64,000 nucleotides of DNA from CAYRNR01 sp964425605 (GCA_964425605.1 CAYRNR010000005.1:62001-126000), one strand, 5' to 3'. Shown: positions 24,776-34,016, counted from the stretch's first letter. A program made the numbers and translations. Notes: a model not told the origin generated them from the letters alone.

Positions 24776-27700
24776 CTACTCTGAGGATTCGCCCGCGAGA
24801 CCTCGCGCCACCGACTCCTCGATGGGGGCGCTGTTGTCGAAGAACTCCTCGCTGCGCTGGACGACCCCCCGGCCGGCGTCCAGGGCGCTCTTGAGGCCAC
24901 CGAGCATGGGGAACAGATTGTCCTGGAGTTCCGGGTGTTTGCTGGAGAAGGCGACGAGCTCGGAGACGGCCTGGCCGACGCTGTGCTCGATGCCCTTCCA
25001 CAGGCCGATGCCCGCCTGCACCTCGGCGCGGTACTCGGCCATGGCCGTGAGCAGTTGCTGGACCTGCGCCACAGGCAGGTCGCCTGCCGGGGCTGCGGGG
25101 CGTGAGATGGAGGCCTCCTCGAAGGTGTAGACCTCCTCGTCGGACTCCCGCTTGTCCTCGTTCTCGGCCTCCAGCAGCATCTTGAAGTCGGCCACGTCCT
25201 GCTCCAGGCTCACGACGGTCGCCTGGAGCTCCTTCACCTGGCCGGCGAGCTGATCGCGCTCGGCGCTCAGCTCGTCGATACGAGCGTCGGTCTCCCCTGC
25301 AGCGGCTGTCTGATCCCGCTGCTGCGCCTCGGATGCCTGTTGCGCGGCGCTACGCACCTCCTCGAGTTCGTCCCGCAGGGCCTGAAGCTCCCCTTCGGCC
25401 TGAGCGCTGGCCTCGCCGAGGCGCGCGGCCATGGAGGCGAGCTCGGCCTGGGCTGCCGCGGCGGCCTCCGCCACTCGTTCCTCGGCAGAGGTGTTGGCCT
25501 CGGCCAGTCGCTCCTCGGCGGAAGTGTTGGCCTCCGCCACTCGCTCCTCGGCGGATTCGTTGGCCTCCGCCACCCGAGCCATGGCCTTGTCCAGATCCCC
25601 CCTGGCCACCTCGAGGCTGCTCTCCAGGACCTGTCTCTCCTGGAGCGCGTCCTGGAGCGCCTCGGCGAGATCGACCTCCTCGCCGTCTGTGGAACGTCGA
25701 AGCTCGGCCGCAGCCTCCTCGGCGGCGTCCGCGCGAGCCTCCAGCTCGGCGATCCGGGCTCGAAGGCCGGCGACCTCCTCCTCGTACTGCGTGGTCTTCT
25801 CGGCGAGCCGCGTCTCCACGGCTGCGACCGCCTCGGCGCCCTGCGCGGCCTGCTCGGAGAGCTGCGCCTCGTGGGCGGTGACGGCCTCGGAGCCCTGCGC
25901 GGCCAGCTCGGCGAGCTGCGCCTCGACGGCTGCGACGGCCTCGTCGCGCAGCACGGTCTGCTCGGCGAGCTGCGCGGTCTGCTCGGCGAGCTGCGCCTCG
26001 ACGGCTGCGACCGCCTGGTCACCCCGCTCGGTCTGCTCGGAGAGCTGCGCCTCCAGCGCCGCGACCGCCTGGCCACCCCGCGCGGTCTGCTCGGAGAGCT
26101 GCGCTTCCAGCGCCGCGACCGCCTGGTCACCCCGCGCAATCTGCTCGGCGAGCTGCGCCTCGACGGCTGCGACCGCCTGGCCGCCCCGCTCGGTCTGCTC
26201 GGAGAGCCGCGCCTCGACGGCTGCGACCGCCTCGTCGCGCTGCGCAGCCCCCTCGGCCAGCTGGGCCTCCAGCGCCACGACCGCCTCGCCGCTCTGCGCG
26301 GCCCGCTCGGTCGCGGTCCCCAGGTCCTGGCGGAGTTGCTCCTGCTCGCCCTCGAGGTTCTGGACCTTGGCCTCGGCCGCCCAGACCTTCTCTTCGGCCT
26401 CGGCGATCTCGGCGCGGGCCCCTTCGATCTCCGCCTTCGTCTCCTCGACCTCCGCCGCCCTGGCTTCCAGGTCGGCCTGGGCCCCGGCGAGTTCCTCGGT
26501 CAATCGGTCCATCGCGGCCGTGCGGTCCACCAGCTCGCCCGAGAGCCGGTCCAGCTCGGCGCGCTGCAAGGAGGACTCCTCCTCCGCGGCCGTGGCGCGC
26601 GCCTCGGTCGCCGTGGCGAGCTTGTCCGCGGCCTCGGCGCGGGCCTCGGCCTCGGTTACCGCCACCTGGCCCGCGGCCAGGGCCTCGGCGGCCTCCTGTT
26701 GCTGGGCGCGCGACGCATCGATCTCGGTCTGCAGGGCCTCCTGCTCCGCGCGGAACTCCTCCGCACGGTCGCCGGCCTCCTCCAGCGCGAGATCCCTCGC
26801 GGCGATCTCCTCTCCGAGCCGCGCCACCTCGGCGATCCGCGACTCCACCTCGGCGTCGCGCTCGACGACCGCGGCCTGCAGCTGCTCGTTCTCGGCCGCG
26901 CGCTGCGCGAGCGCCTCGTCCCGCTGCGCCAGCTCGGACTCCAGCCGTTCGGCCTCGGCGCGGACGCTGTTCAGCTCCGATCCGCGCGCCGCCATCTCCG
27001 CGGTCAGGCGCTGGGCGTCGGATACGCGGGCTTCGAGTTCGGTGCGGATGGCGAGGGTCTCGCCCGTGAGCCGCTCCGCCTCCTGTTCCGCGGCGTTGAC
27101 CTGCTCCTGGGCCTGCCGGACCTCGTCGTTGCGCTCCCCGAGGGCTGTCTCCAGCTGCTGGATCTCCGCCGCGCGGGTGTCCAGATCGGCGTCGCGCCGG
27201 GCCACCTCCTCCGTGAGCTGCTCGATCTCGGCCGCGCGCTGTGCCAGCGCGTCGTCCCGCGCGGAGAGCTGCGCGGCGATCTCCTCCTTGTCGTCGATGG
27301 CCGTCTGCGCCTCTGCCGCGCGCTGCTCCAGATCGGCCGTGACCTGCTCCAGGTCGGTCGTGAGCCGAGCCACCTCGTCTGCGCGTCCCTGCAGCGCGCC
27401 GTCGAGCTCGGAGATCTGCACGGACAGCTGCGCGACCTCTGCGCGGCCCTGCTCCAGGCGGGCCTCGTGCTGCTCCACCTCCGATGTGCGCGCTTCCAGC
27501 TCCGTGTCCCTGGCCGCCACCTCCTCTTCGAGGCGCGCCACGTCCTGGCCGCGCGCCTCCAGCTCGCTCTCACGCTCGGCCAGCTGGCCGTTCACCTGCT
27601 CCACCAGGGCCGCGGTGGACTCCACCTCGGCGGCCCGCGCGCTCAGCTCGCCCTCGAGCCGCTTCACGTCGTCGGTCCTGGCGCCGAGGGCCTCGTCACG

Positions 27701-28948
27701 ATCGGCCACGGTGGCGTTCAGCTGTTCGATCTCGGCTGCAGCGGATTCCAGCTCCGCCCGGATCCCCTGGAGCTCCGTACCCTGATCCTCGGTCTCTCCG
27801 GCGGCCTTCTCGGCGTCCTCCCGGGCCGTCTGCAGAGCAGCCTCTGCCCGGGTGGCGCGCGCCTCGGCCTCGCTCAGCTCGGCGACCCGTTCGTTGAGCT
27901 CCTCGACCCGCTGGACCAGGGCGTCGCGCTCGCCGATCACCCCCTCGAGGCGGGCGAGTTCGACCTTGATACCGCCGACCTTGTCGTCCACGGTCTCGTC
28001 CCCGTCCATGGACAGGGACTCCAGCTCCTCGGTCAGCTCCGACACCTGCTGGGTCAGATCTTCGTCCGACGCCTTGGGGGACGTGAGTTCGTCGATCTGC
28101 GCCTTGAGCCGGTCGAGCTGCCGGCGCGCCTCGTCGCGCTCGCCGACCGCCAGCTGCAGGATCTCCTGCTCCTCCTCCAGGCGGGCCACACGACCGTCCA
28201 GCTCGTCCCGCTCCCGGGCCACGTCGCGGAGCGCGTCGAGCTCCAGCTGAAGGTCCACGGCGCGCTGCTCGACCTCGGCCCGATCACCGGCCGAGGCCTG
28301 GAAAGCTGCGAACTCCTCCGCAAGCCTCTCTGCGCGGGCCTTGGCCTCGGCGAGCTCCTCGGCGGCACCCCGCAGGGGTTCGATCTCGGCGCGGACCGTC
28401 TCCAGCGCAGCGTTCAGCTCGGCGCGCTGGCTCTCGGTCGCGCGGACCTCCCCCTGGAGGCTCTCCACCTGCTGGCGCAGTCTCGTCGTCTCCTCCGGAT
28501 CCACATCCGGCGCACGGGCGACCTCCTCCTGGAGGCCGACGTCGGTCTGCTCCAGTGAGGGCTCCTCGGCCCACGCCGTCTCGATCTTCTCGAGGAAGCG
28601 CGCGACGAAGTCGCCCTTGAGGGGCTTGGCCACGTAGAGATCGGCGCGGGTGGGCTCGAACCAGTGTCGGACCAGGGGCTCGGTGGCCCCGTTGCCGCTC
28701 ATCACCACCACGGGGACATCGTGCAGGCTACGTTGCTTGCGGAACCTGTCGCAGGTGTCGAGGCCGTCCTCCAGATCAGCGCTGATCAGCACCAGCTCCG
28801 GAGTGCGCTCCAGCGCCTTCTCGTACGCCTGGCCCGTATCCGACACGGTGAGGATCTCCACACCGTCGTCGCCGAGCTCGTCGCCGAGGAAACGCGCGGG
28901 TTGTGCGTCCCCATCCACCACCAGGACGAAACGTTCCTGAGCCGTCAT
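24776..28948 (-). CDS. FrzS/AglZ-like pseudo-receiver with very long coiled coil
   Basis: 1390 residues. Residues 1-125 form a CheY-like pseudo-receiver: VLVVDGDAQPARFL, then PELVLISADLEDG where Ser replaces the phosphoacceptor Asp and an Asp sits two residues on, then ADLYVAKPL. This pattern closely follows the receiver of M. xanthus FrzS as I recall it (PDLVVLAVDL, ADEYVAKPV). Residues about 135-1290 are an almost uninterrupted Glu/Ala/Gln/Arg-rich coiled coil, and the last 90 residues are a separate helical domain (PVAQVQQLLTAMAEY on). Domain order and length resemble AglZ (about 1395 residues) of the gliding machinery. A scaffold role at the cell pole or focal adhesions is inferred. GGGAG precedes the ATG. 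Second gene of a pair with the DUF4388/J-like gene, 31 bases downstream of it. Confidence 0.85.
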   Translation of the reverse strand: MTAQERFVLVVDGDAQPARFLGDELGDDGVEILTVSDTGQAYEKALERTPELVLISADLEDGLDTCDRFRKQRSLHDVPVVVMSGNGATEPLVRHWFEPTRADLYVAKPLKGDFVARFLEKIETAWAEEPSLEQTDVGLQEEVARAPDVDPEETTRLRQQVESLQGEVRATESQRAELNAALETVRAEIEPLRGAAEELAEAKARAERLAEEFAAFQASAGDRAEVEQRAVDLQLELDALRDVARERDELDGRVARLEEEQEILQLAVGERDEARRQLDRLKAQIDELTSPKASDEDLTQQVSELTEELESLSMDGDETVDDKVGGIKVELARLEGVIGERDALVQRVEELNERVAELSEAEARATRAEAALQTAREDAEKAAGETEDQGTELQGIRAELESAAAEIEQLNATVADRDEALGARTDDVKRLEGELSARAAEVESTAALVEQVNGQLAERESELEARGQDVARLEEEVAARDTELEARTSEVEQHEARLEQGRAEVAQLSVQISELDGALQGRADEVARLTTDLEQVTADLEQRAAEAQTAIDDKEEIAAQLSARDDALAQRAAEIEQLTEEVARRDADLDTRAAEIQQLETALGERNDEVRQAQEQVNAAEQEAERLTGETLAIRTELEARVSDAQRLTAEMAARGSELNSVRAEAERLESELAQRDEALAQRAAENEQLQAAVVERDAEVESRIAEVARLGEEIAARDLALEEAGDRAEEFRAEQEALQTEIDASRAQQQEAAEALAAGQVAVTEAEARAEAADKLATATEARATAAEEESSLQRAELDRLSGELVDRTAAMDRLTEELAGAQADLEARAAEVEETKAEIEGARAEIAEAEEKVWAAEAKVQNLEGEQEQLRQDLGTATERAAQSGEAVVALEAQLAEGAAQRDEAVAAVEARLSEQTERGGQAVAAVEAQLAEQIARGDQAVAALEAQLSEQTARGGQAVAALEAQLSEQTERGDQAVAAVEAQLAEQTAQLAEQTVLRDEAVAAVEAQLAELAAQGSEAVTAHEAQLSEQAAQGAEAVAAVETRLAEKTTQYEEEVAGLRARIAELEARADAAEEAAAELRRSTDGEEVDLAEALQDALQERQVLESSLEVARGDLDKAMARVAEANESAEERVAEANTSAEERLAEANTSAEERVAEAAAAAQAELASMAARLGEASAQAEGELQALRDELEEVRSAAQQASEAQQRDQTAAAGETDARIDELSAERDQLAGQVKELQATVVSLEQDVADFKMLLEAENEDKRESDEEVYTFEEASISRPAAPAGDLPVAQVQQLLTAMAEYRAEVQAGIGLWKGIEHSVGQAVSELVAFSSKHPELQDNLFPMLGGLKSALDAGRGVVQRSEEFFDNSAPIEESVARGLAGESSE
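25466..25564 (-). repeat. Three 33-bp tandem repeats (11-residue hendecads)
   Basis: Three adjacent 33-base units encode ANESAEERVAE, ANTSAEERLAE and ANTSAEERVAE (residues 1129-1161 of the coiled-coil protein). An 11-residue period equals three helical turns, giving a nearly straight coiled-coil segment. Confidence 0.85.
25781..26287 (-). repeat. Nine 54-bp tandem repeats (18-residue coiled-coil units), one with a heptad insertion
   Basis: Residues 888-1056 consist of nine units of the type QAVAALEAQLSEQTARGG. Eight are exactly 18 residues; the sixth is 25 because AQLAEQT is duplicated. The total is 9 x 18 + 7 = 169 residues = 507 bases. Eighteen residues equal a heptad plus a hendecad, i.e. 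five helical turns. Neighbouring units differ by only a few bases, suggesting recent slippage or recombination. Confidence 0.85.
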
Positions 28949-28979
28949 GCAACCGGCTCCCTTCCATCGAGTGTAGGCA

Positions 28980-30866
28980 TCAGCCCTTCTTCTTCCAGAA
29001 TCGCAACCGGCTGCCCCCCGAACCTCCGGGTGTCTCCACTTCCTCCGTGGTCACGCGCGACGCGGCGCGCACGGCCCAGGGATGATCGGGCACGACCCGC
29101 AGCAGCATCTGCACGCGGGACTTCGCCGTGTTTCGATCCCCCACCTTGACCGCGATCCGCGCCAGGTATTCCAAGGCCTTGACATGCCTCGGCTCGAAGG
29201 TCGCGGCGAGGCGCAGGTACTCCTCGGCGGCCTCGCCGCTCTCCGGTGTGAAGCCGCGCGTCATCCAGGTGCACCAGCCCAGCCCGGCGAGCACGTCGGC
29301 CGAGGACGGGTTGTCCCGGCGAGCCCGCTCCAGCAGCCGCATCGCGCGGTCGAAGTCGGCGTTCTCCATCAGCTGCACGGCCTGCTTGTAGTGGTTCTCC
29401 CACGGCGAGATCGTGTTCGACCGCAGCGTGGAGGACCTCGTCGTCGTGGCGTGGGAGGACGCGGTACGCGCGCTGCGGGTGCTGGAGCGCACCAGCGGCG
29501 CGGAGCCCTGCGCGAGGCGACGGTTGTAGGCCTGCCGCAGCGTCTGATCCGACATGGTCTGCCAGACGCGCCGGGCTGCCGTGGACAGGTCGCGGGCGAT
29601 CTCCACCGCCTCGTCCGGCAGTCCCTCCGCCGTGGCCGCGGCCTTCCAGTGCCGGGCCAGGCGTTTGTAGGCCTTGCGAATCTCCTTGAGCGACGCGCTC
29701 GAATCCACCCCCAGGAACGCGTAGTAGTCCTTGCCCATCCGGTGCTTGTGCGCCGTGGCCAGCAGCTCGGCGATCTCGTCGCCGCTGCGCTTGGCCTCGG
29801 GCGCCCGCTTGGCCTGTCCCAGCGCCTCGGCCCCCTGGGTGGTCTCTGCCGGATGACCGGGCAACAGGCTGGACTCCATGGCAGACCAGGACATGTTCTT
29901 GCTGGGGAGTTCGGGGATGCTCTGGTCGTCCAGGGAGGTGCTCTGGCCGGGCTCCTCCTCGGGTTCGTCGTCCGGCTCCAGCTCCTCGGACAGGTCCAGC
30001 TCGAGGTCCTCGTCCTCCACGCGCTCCTGGACCCAGGATCGGATCTCCCTGAGCGGCCCCGGAGTCGTCCTCCCGCCGCGGTCGACCAGGCCGAGGATCT
30101 CCATCAACCACAGGAGCTTGGCGAGGTTTCCGGAGCGGTCGGGGATCTTGCGGAACAGCTCGTCCACGGACGAGGCCTCGCCGATGGCCGCGGGCAGATC
30201 GAGGAAGGGCTCGTCCACCTCCAGGCCGGGGAAGATCTCCGAGATCTCCTCGCACGGCGAGACGACCCCGGCCTCCGGATCGGACACGAACGCCAGGATC
30301 TGGTCCATCTCCAGCTGCTGCTGCACACCGTGCCAGATGGCCTTCAGCGGTGTGAAGTCCCCGATCAGCACGGGATCGATGATGGCCGGGTCCAGGCCGT
30401 CGCGGGCGTCGAAGGACCAGGTCCCCTGCTCCCAGGAGAGGGCGCCGGTGTAGCCGCGCTCGAGCTGGGCCCGCTCGTGGGCCGCGAGATCGTCGGCGGT
30501 GAGGCTGCCCGCGACCACCAGCACGTCGCAGAGATCCTCGTCAGGGGCGAGCTTGCTGGTGATCCACTTCATCTGCTCCTGGGCGATGGCGCCCGAAGCG
30601 ACGAGGGTGTGGCTCAGGGTCTCGGACTCGAGACTGGAGTGGTACCAGACCGGCACACCGCCCACGAGGAACACCTCGCGCCAGTGGTGGCCCGAATCCA
30701 CGCGTAGCACTCCGCTGCGACGGGCGCCGAACAGGCCGTAGATCAGCGCCAGGTACGTGGCTCTGTCGTGGGACCCGGTTCTCCTCGCCGTCGACGTGTT
30801 CTCCGTCTGGCTCAACAGCTGCCTCCGTCGGGTCGGGCGCGTGGTGAGGCGTCTGTGCCGCGTCAT
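28980..30866 (-). CDS. DUF4388 / J-like / TPR signalling protein
   Basis: 628 residues. A basic N-terminus is followed by DUF4388 (about residues 45-160: SGVLRVDSGHHWREVFLVGG, SETLSHTLVASGAI). A middle winged-helix-like region and an acidic linker (about 295-325) come next. A DnaJ-type domain (about 376-445: KDYYAFLGVDSSASLKEIRK, AYKRLARHW) lacks HPD: the tripeptide position reads WKA. A TPR-like C-terminus (about 488-600: YKQAVQLMENADFDRAMRLL, AAEEYLRLAATFEP) ends in a basic tail KKKG. Without HPD it should not stimulate Hsp70 ATPase, so the J domain is probably a protein-binding module. First gene of a pair with the FrzS/AglZ-like gene and preceded by a good minus-strand promoter. Confidence 0.85.
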   Translation of the reverse strand: MTRHRRLTTRPTRRRQLLSQTENTSTARRTGSHDRATYLALIYGLFGARRSGVLRVDSGHHWREVFLVGGVPVWYHSSLESETLSHTLVASGAIAQEQMKWITSKLAPDEDLCDVLVVAGSLTADDLAAHERAQLERGYTGALSWEQGTWSFDARDGLDPAIIDPVLIGDFTPLKAIWHGVQQQLEMDQILAFVSDPEAGVVSPCEEISEIFPGLEVDEPFLDLPAAIGEASSVDELFRKIPDRSGNLAKLLWLMEILGLVDRGGRTTPGPLREIRSWVQERVEDEDLELDLSEELEPDDEPEEEPGQSTSLDDQSIPELPSKNMSWSAMESSLLPGHPAETTQGAEALGQAKRAPEAKRSGDEIAELLATAHKHRMGKDYYAFLGVDSSASLKEIRKAYKRLARHWKAAATAEGLPDEAVEIARDLSTAARRVWQTMSDQTLRQAYNRRLAQGSAPLVRSSTRSARTASSHATTTRSSTLRSNTISPWENHYKQAVQLMENADFDRAMRLLERARRDNPSSADVLAGLGWCTWMTRGFTPESGEAAEEYLRLAATFEPRHVKALEYLARIAVKVGDRNTAKSRVQMLLRVVPDHPWAVRAASRVTTEEVETPGGSGGSRLRFWKKKG

Positions 30867-30971
30867 TGCGGCGATTCACCCAGGGCCAACCTTGCGCCGT
30901 CTTCTCCCGCTCGCCCTCGGCTCTCGAAACCCAGGGGCCCGGGTTCCTCCCTCGCTAGTCGGGGCACAGAT

Positions 30972-31001
30972 ATTATAAGCGCGTTGGTGCGCGCGGGTGA
31001 A
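30972..31001 (-). promoter_or_regulatory. Promoter for the DUF4388/J-like and coiled-coil gene pair
   Basis: Read on the minus strand: TTCACC (31001-30996), an 18-base spacer and a perfect TATAAT (30977-30972), about 105 bases before the ATG at 30866. The AT-rich patch stands out in a GC-rich gap. The + strand here reads TATTAT and could serve the divergent peptidase gene. Confidence 0.55.
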
Positions 31002-31033
31002 GCTGGCCCGTGCAGGCACCGACGGGAGGACCC

Positions 31034-32287
31034 ATGACGTCGTCCGACTCGCGCCCACTCCCCTGGCAGGATGACCGCTCGTTCGCGCTGGAGCTCATCC
31101 GCGCCATCGTCCATCGCTGCCCGCGCCGCCAACCCGGCAGCGACGACGAGCGCCGCGCCCACGACATGCTCGCCGGAGTGTTCGACGATCTGGGACTGGA
31201 CACCCTGTCGCGGCCGTTCCGGTACAACACCAACCTCTACGCCAACCTGGCGCTCCACTTCGGGTTGGGGACCGCGGGCTCCCTCGCCTTCGCCGTCTCC
31301 CCGGCGGCGGCCATGGCCCTGCACGGCACCGCCGGGATCTCGTACCTGGGCGACTCGACGCGCCGGTTCCTGCTGCTGAGACGGCTGCTGGGCTTTCGCA
31401 CCTGCCACAACCTCCTCGCCACCCTCCCCGCGGCGGGCGCCCCGGTGCTGCGCGTGGTCCTGATCGCCCACGCGGATGCCGCGTTCACCGGCGCCCTGTT
31501 CGACCCGCGGCTCGTGGAGCGCCTGGTCGGGTCCGGGGGATCGCCGGCCAAGCGCCTGCTGGCCAAGCCCATGCGGCTGGCCGCCTACACCCAGCTCGCC
31601 CTGGCCGGTGTGGACGGCCTGGGGGTCGCCCTCGGACCCGCCCGGCACCTGCTCTGGCCCGCTGTCGCCGGTCTGAGCGTCCCCGGCCTGCTGGTGTTCC
31701 TGCTCAACCTGGAGATCGTGCTGCGCAACGAGATCGTCCCGGGCGCCAACGACAACCTCAGCGGCTGCGCCGGCCTGGCGCTGCTGGCCAGCCGGCTCGT
31801 GGCCACCCGCCCCGACGACGTGGAGCTGGTGTTCGTGATCGCCGGCGCCGAGGAGGCGGGCACGGGGGGATCGCGCGCCCTGGCCCAGCAGATGAGGGAC
31901 GTATGGTCGCCGAGTGACACGGTCGTCCTGGGGGTGGACGGGCTCTCCGGCGGGGAGCTCAGCTACTTCCACGAGGGGGACATCTTCCCCCTGCCCATCG
32001 CGCCCTGGCTTCGCCAGCAGATCGAGGGTCTCGCCGCCGCACAGGCCCGCTTCGACCAGGTCGCCGTCCACGAGATGGACGTGGGCGCCACCGACGCCGG
32101 GCCCTTCCAGGCCGCGGGCTACGACGCCGTCTGCATCGGCCGCGTCGACCGCGCCCTCGGCTCCCCCCGCCACTACCACCACCCCACCGACACCCCCGAC
32201 AACCTCGACATGGACGAGGTGCTCGAGGCCGTTGATTTCATCGAGCTGCTGGTGAACCGGATCATCGACGTCCGAGCAGGTCGATGA
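31034..32287 (+). CDS. M28-family zinc aminopeptidase-like protein with membrane segments
   Basis: 417 residues from the ATG at 31034, preceded by GGGAGG. The M28 zinc ligands and catalytic residues are present in order: VVLIAHADAAF (His/Asp), PGANDNLSGCAGL (bridging Asp), VIAGAEEAGTGGSRAL (Glu-Glu), VLGVDGLSGG (Asp) and HYHHPTDTPDN (His). Inserted between the first and second ligand motifs, residues about 165-235 include a hydrophobic stretch (LLWPAVAGLSVPGLLVFLLNL), and two more hydrophobic segments lie at about 75-105. The catalytic domain therefore seems membrane-tethered. It probably cleaves N-terminal residues from peptides; substrate unknown. It ends 19 bases from the convergent xseA. 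Confidence 0.88.
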   Translation: MTSSDSRPLPWQDDRSFALELIRAIVHRCPRRQPGSDDERRAHDMLAGVFDDLGLDTLSRPFRYNTNLYANLALHFGLGTAGSLAFAVSPAAAMALHGTAGISYLGDSTRRFLLLRRLLGFRTCHNLLATLPAAGAPVLRVVLIAHADAAFTGALFDPRLVERLVGSGGSPAKRLLAKPMRLAAYTQLALAGVDGLGVALGPARHLLWPAVAGLSVPGLLVFLLNLEIVLRNEIVPGANDNLSGCAGLALLASRLVATRPDDVELVFVIAGAEEAGTGGSRALAQQMRDVWSPSDTVVLGVDGLSGGELSYFHEGDIFPLPIAPWLRQQIEGLAAAQARFDQVAVHEMDVGATDAGPFQAAGYDAVCIGRVDRALGSPRHYHHPTDTPDNLDMDEVLEAVDFIELLVNRIIDVRAGR

Positions 32288-32306
32288 ACTGAAATCTGAA
32301 ATATCC

Positions 32307-33632
32307 CTACTCCTCCACCTCGTCCACGGTGCAGACCAGCGCCCCCTCGTGGAGGCGGACGTCCACCCGCTCCCCCGGCTCGACGGCTGCGGCCGCGGTC
32401 AGGGGTGTCCCGTCCCGCGACGTGATGGAGTAGCCGCGCTCGAGCACGGCCAGCGGGCTGAGGGCGTCGAGGCGGCCGGCGGCCTGCCGCAGCGAGGCGC
32501 CCTTGAGCGCGACCAGGTGTTGCTGGCTGCGGACCAGGGCCTCCCGGGCCGCGCGCACGTTGCGGCGCTCGGCGACGATACGCTGGGTGGGTGAGCCCGC
32601 TTCGAGGCGCTGGGCCAGGTTGTGCAGGCGCTCGCGCAGATCGTCGAGGTTGCGATGGTGGGCGACCGTCAGCCGCCCCTGGAGTTCGTCGCGCCGCTGG
32701 GCCTGGATCTGCAGGTAGCGCCGCGGATCCACCAGGTGGCGCCGCAGCCGCTGCTGGACCTCCTGCCGGCGTCTGGCGCCCCGGTTCCACGCGGTGATCA
32801 ACCGCTGCTGGAGTTCGCCGAGGGTCGCGTCCAGCTCCGCCCGCACGGGCACCGCGATCTCCGCGGCGTTGGACGGCGTGGCCGCGCGGCGGTCCGCGAC
32901 GAGGTCCGCGATGGTGACGTCCACCTCGTGGCCCACCGCGGAGATCACCGGGATGCGCGACCGGACGATGGCGCGGGCGACCGTCTCCTCGTTGAACGCC
33001 CAGAGATCCTCCAGGGAACCCCCTCCCCGTCCACAGATGATCACGTCGGGGCGGCCGTCCGCGTTGAGCAGGTCCAGGGCGGCCGCGACCTCCTCGGCCG
33101 CGCCGTCCCCCTGCACCCGCGACGGCGCCAGGAGGACCTCCATGGGCCGATATCGCTCGTAGAGCACCCGCAGCACGTCGCGCAGGGCGGCGCCGGTGGG
33201 GCTGGTGACCACGCCGACGCACGCGGGGAGGAACGGCAGCTCGCGCTTGCGCGAGGTGTCGAACAAACCCTCCGCCTCCAGCCTCGCGCGGAGCTGCTCG
33301 AAGGCGGCCTGCAGGGCGCCCACACCCCGCGGCTCCATGCGGTCCACGATCAGCTGGGTCCGGCCGTGGGGCGGGTAGAGGCTGATCCGCCCGCGGCACA
33401 GCACGGCCATCCCGTGCTCGGGGCGGAACCGAACGTGTCGGTTCGAGCCCCGGAACATGGCCGAGGACAGGGACGCGCCGTCGTCCTTGAGGGTGAAGTA
33501 CCAGTGGCCCGATCCGTGGGCCGTGTAGTTGCTGATCTCGCCCTCGACCCAGACCGAGGCGAACGCCCCCTCCAGCACGCCCTTGAGCTGGCGGGCGAGC
33601 TCGGTGACGGTGAGGATCTCGGGGGAAGCCAT
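32307..33632 (-). CDS. xseA: Exodeoxyribonuclease VII large subunit
   Basis: 441 residues, normal family length. N-terminal OB-fold (about residues 5-100: VTELARQLKGVLEGAFASVW, WVEGEISNY, GHWYFTLKD) binds single-stranded DNA. The catalytic domain starts near residue 125 (LPFLPACVGVVTSPTGAALRD) with the signature DVIICGRGGGSLEDLWAFNEE (about 196-216), followed by a coiled helical region and the C-terminal LERGYSIT. With XseB it degrades single-stranded DNA in both directions. xseB is not adjacent. The start ATG lies 3 bases after the DUF4190 gene, so it is the last gene of a three-gene minus-strand unit. Confidence 0.97.
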   Translation of the reverse strand: MASPEILTVTELARQLKGVLEGAFASVWVEGEISNYTAHGSGHWYFTLKDDGASLSSAMFRGSNRHVRFRPEHGMAVLCRGRISLYPPHGRTQLIVDRMEPRGVGALQAAFEQLRARLEAEGLFDTSRKRELPFLPACVGVVTSPTGAALRDVLRVLYERYRPMEVLLAPSRVQGDGAAEEVAAALDLLNADGRPDVIICGRGGGSLEDLWAFNEETVARAIVRSRIPVISAVGHEVDVTIADLVADRRAATPSNAAEIAVPVRAELDATLGELQQRLITAWNRGARRRQEVQQRLRRHLVDPRRYLQIQAQRRDELQGRLTVAHHRNLDDLRERLHNLAQRLEAGSPTQRIVAERRNVRAAREALVRSQQHLVALKGASLRQAAGRLDALSPLAVLERGYSITSRDGTPLTAAAAVEPGERVDVRLHEGALVCTVDEVEE

Positions 33633-33635
33633 GGT

Positions 33636-34016
33636 CTACATGGAGTCGAGGATCGGGATCATGAACGCCGCGCCCACCCCCAGGAACATCAGGGCGACGA
33701 AGGCCAGGGTGGTCAGCGCCATCAGGGCGAGGCCCGCGATGTTGCACATCATGCCGGTCTTCGCGCGTCCGCGCAGCTCCTCGGACAACTCGCCGGCGTC
33801 GATCTTGGCCACGCCGGTCTTGCCGAACACCAGCCCGACGATGCCCAGGACCACCCCCAGCGTCCACGCGAAGCACGACAGCGGCCCGAAACCGAGCCAG
33901 CCCAGGGCCGCGCCGATGCAGCACCCGAGGAGATACATGGCCAGGCAGGCGATCCCCAGGACCAGCGAGAGGTCGGGCGCGCGGCTGATGTCGAATCCAA
34001 CGGGCTGGTCGTCCAT
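33636..34016 (-). CDS. DUF4190-type small membrane protein
   Basis: 126 residues with three or four hydrophobic segments: LGIACLAMYLLGCCIGAALG, LSCFAWTLGVVLGIVGLVFG and GLALMALTTLAFVALMFLGV. The layout LxLGIxSLxxxxxxC...GxxLGIxxLxxG resembles DUF4190. Function unknown. AAGGGA precedes the ATG at 34016. Between the YfhO-like gene (22 bases upstream) and xseA (3 bases downstream), likely cotranscribed. Confidence 0.75.
   Translation of the reverse strand: MDDQPVGFDISRAPDLSLVLGIACLAMYLLGCCIGAALGWLGFGPLSCFAWTLGVVLGIVGLVFGKTGVAKIDAGELSEELRGRAKTGMMCNIAGLALMALTTLAFVALMFLGVGAAFMIPILDSM

Noticed and set aside
25340..28558. A 1072-codon plus-strand frame opposite the coiled-coil gene
   Set aside because: Low-complexity Leu/Gly/Arg translation that mirrors Glu/Ala codons; the minus-strand product has a receiver domain, a ribosome site and regular coiled-coil periodicity.
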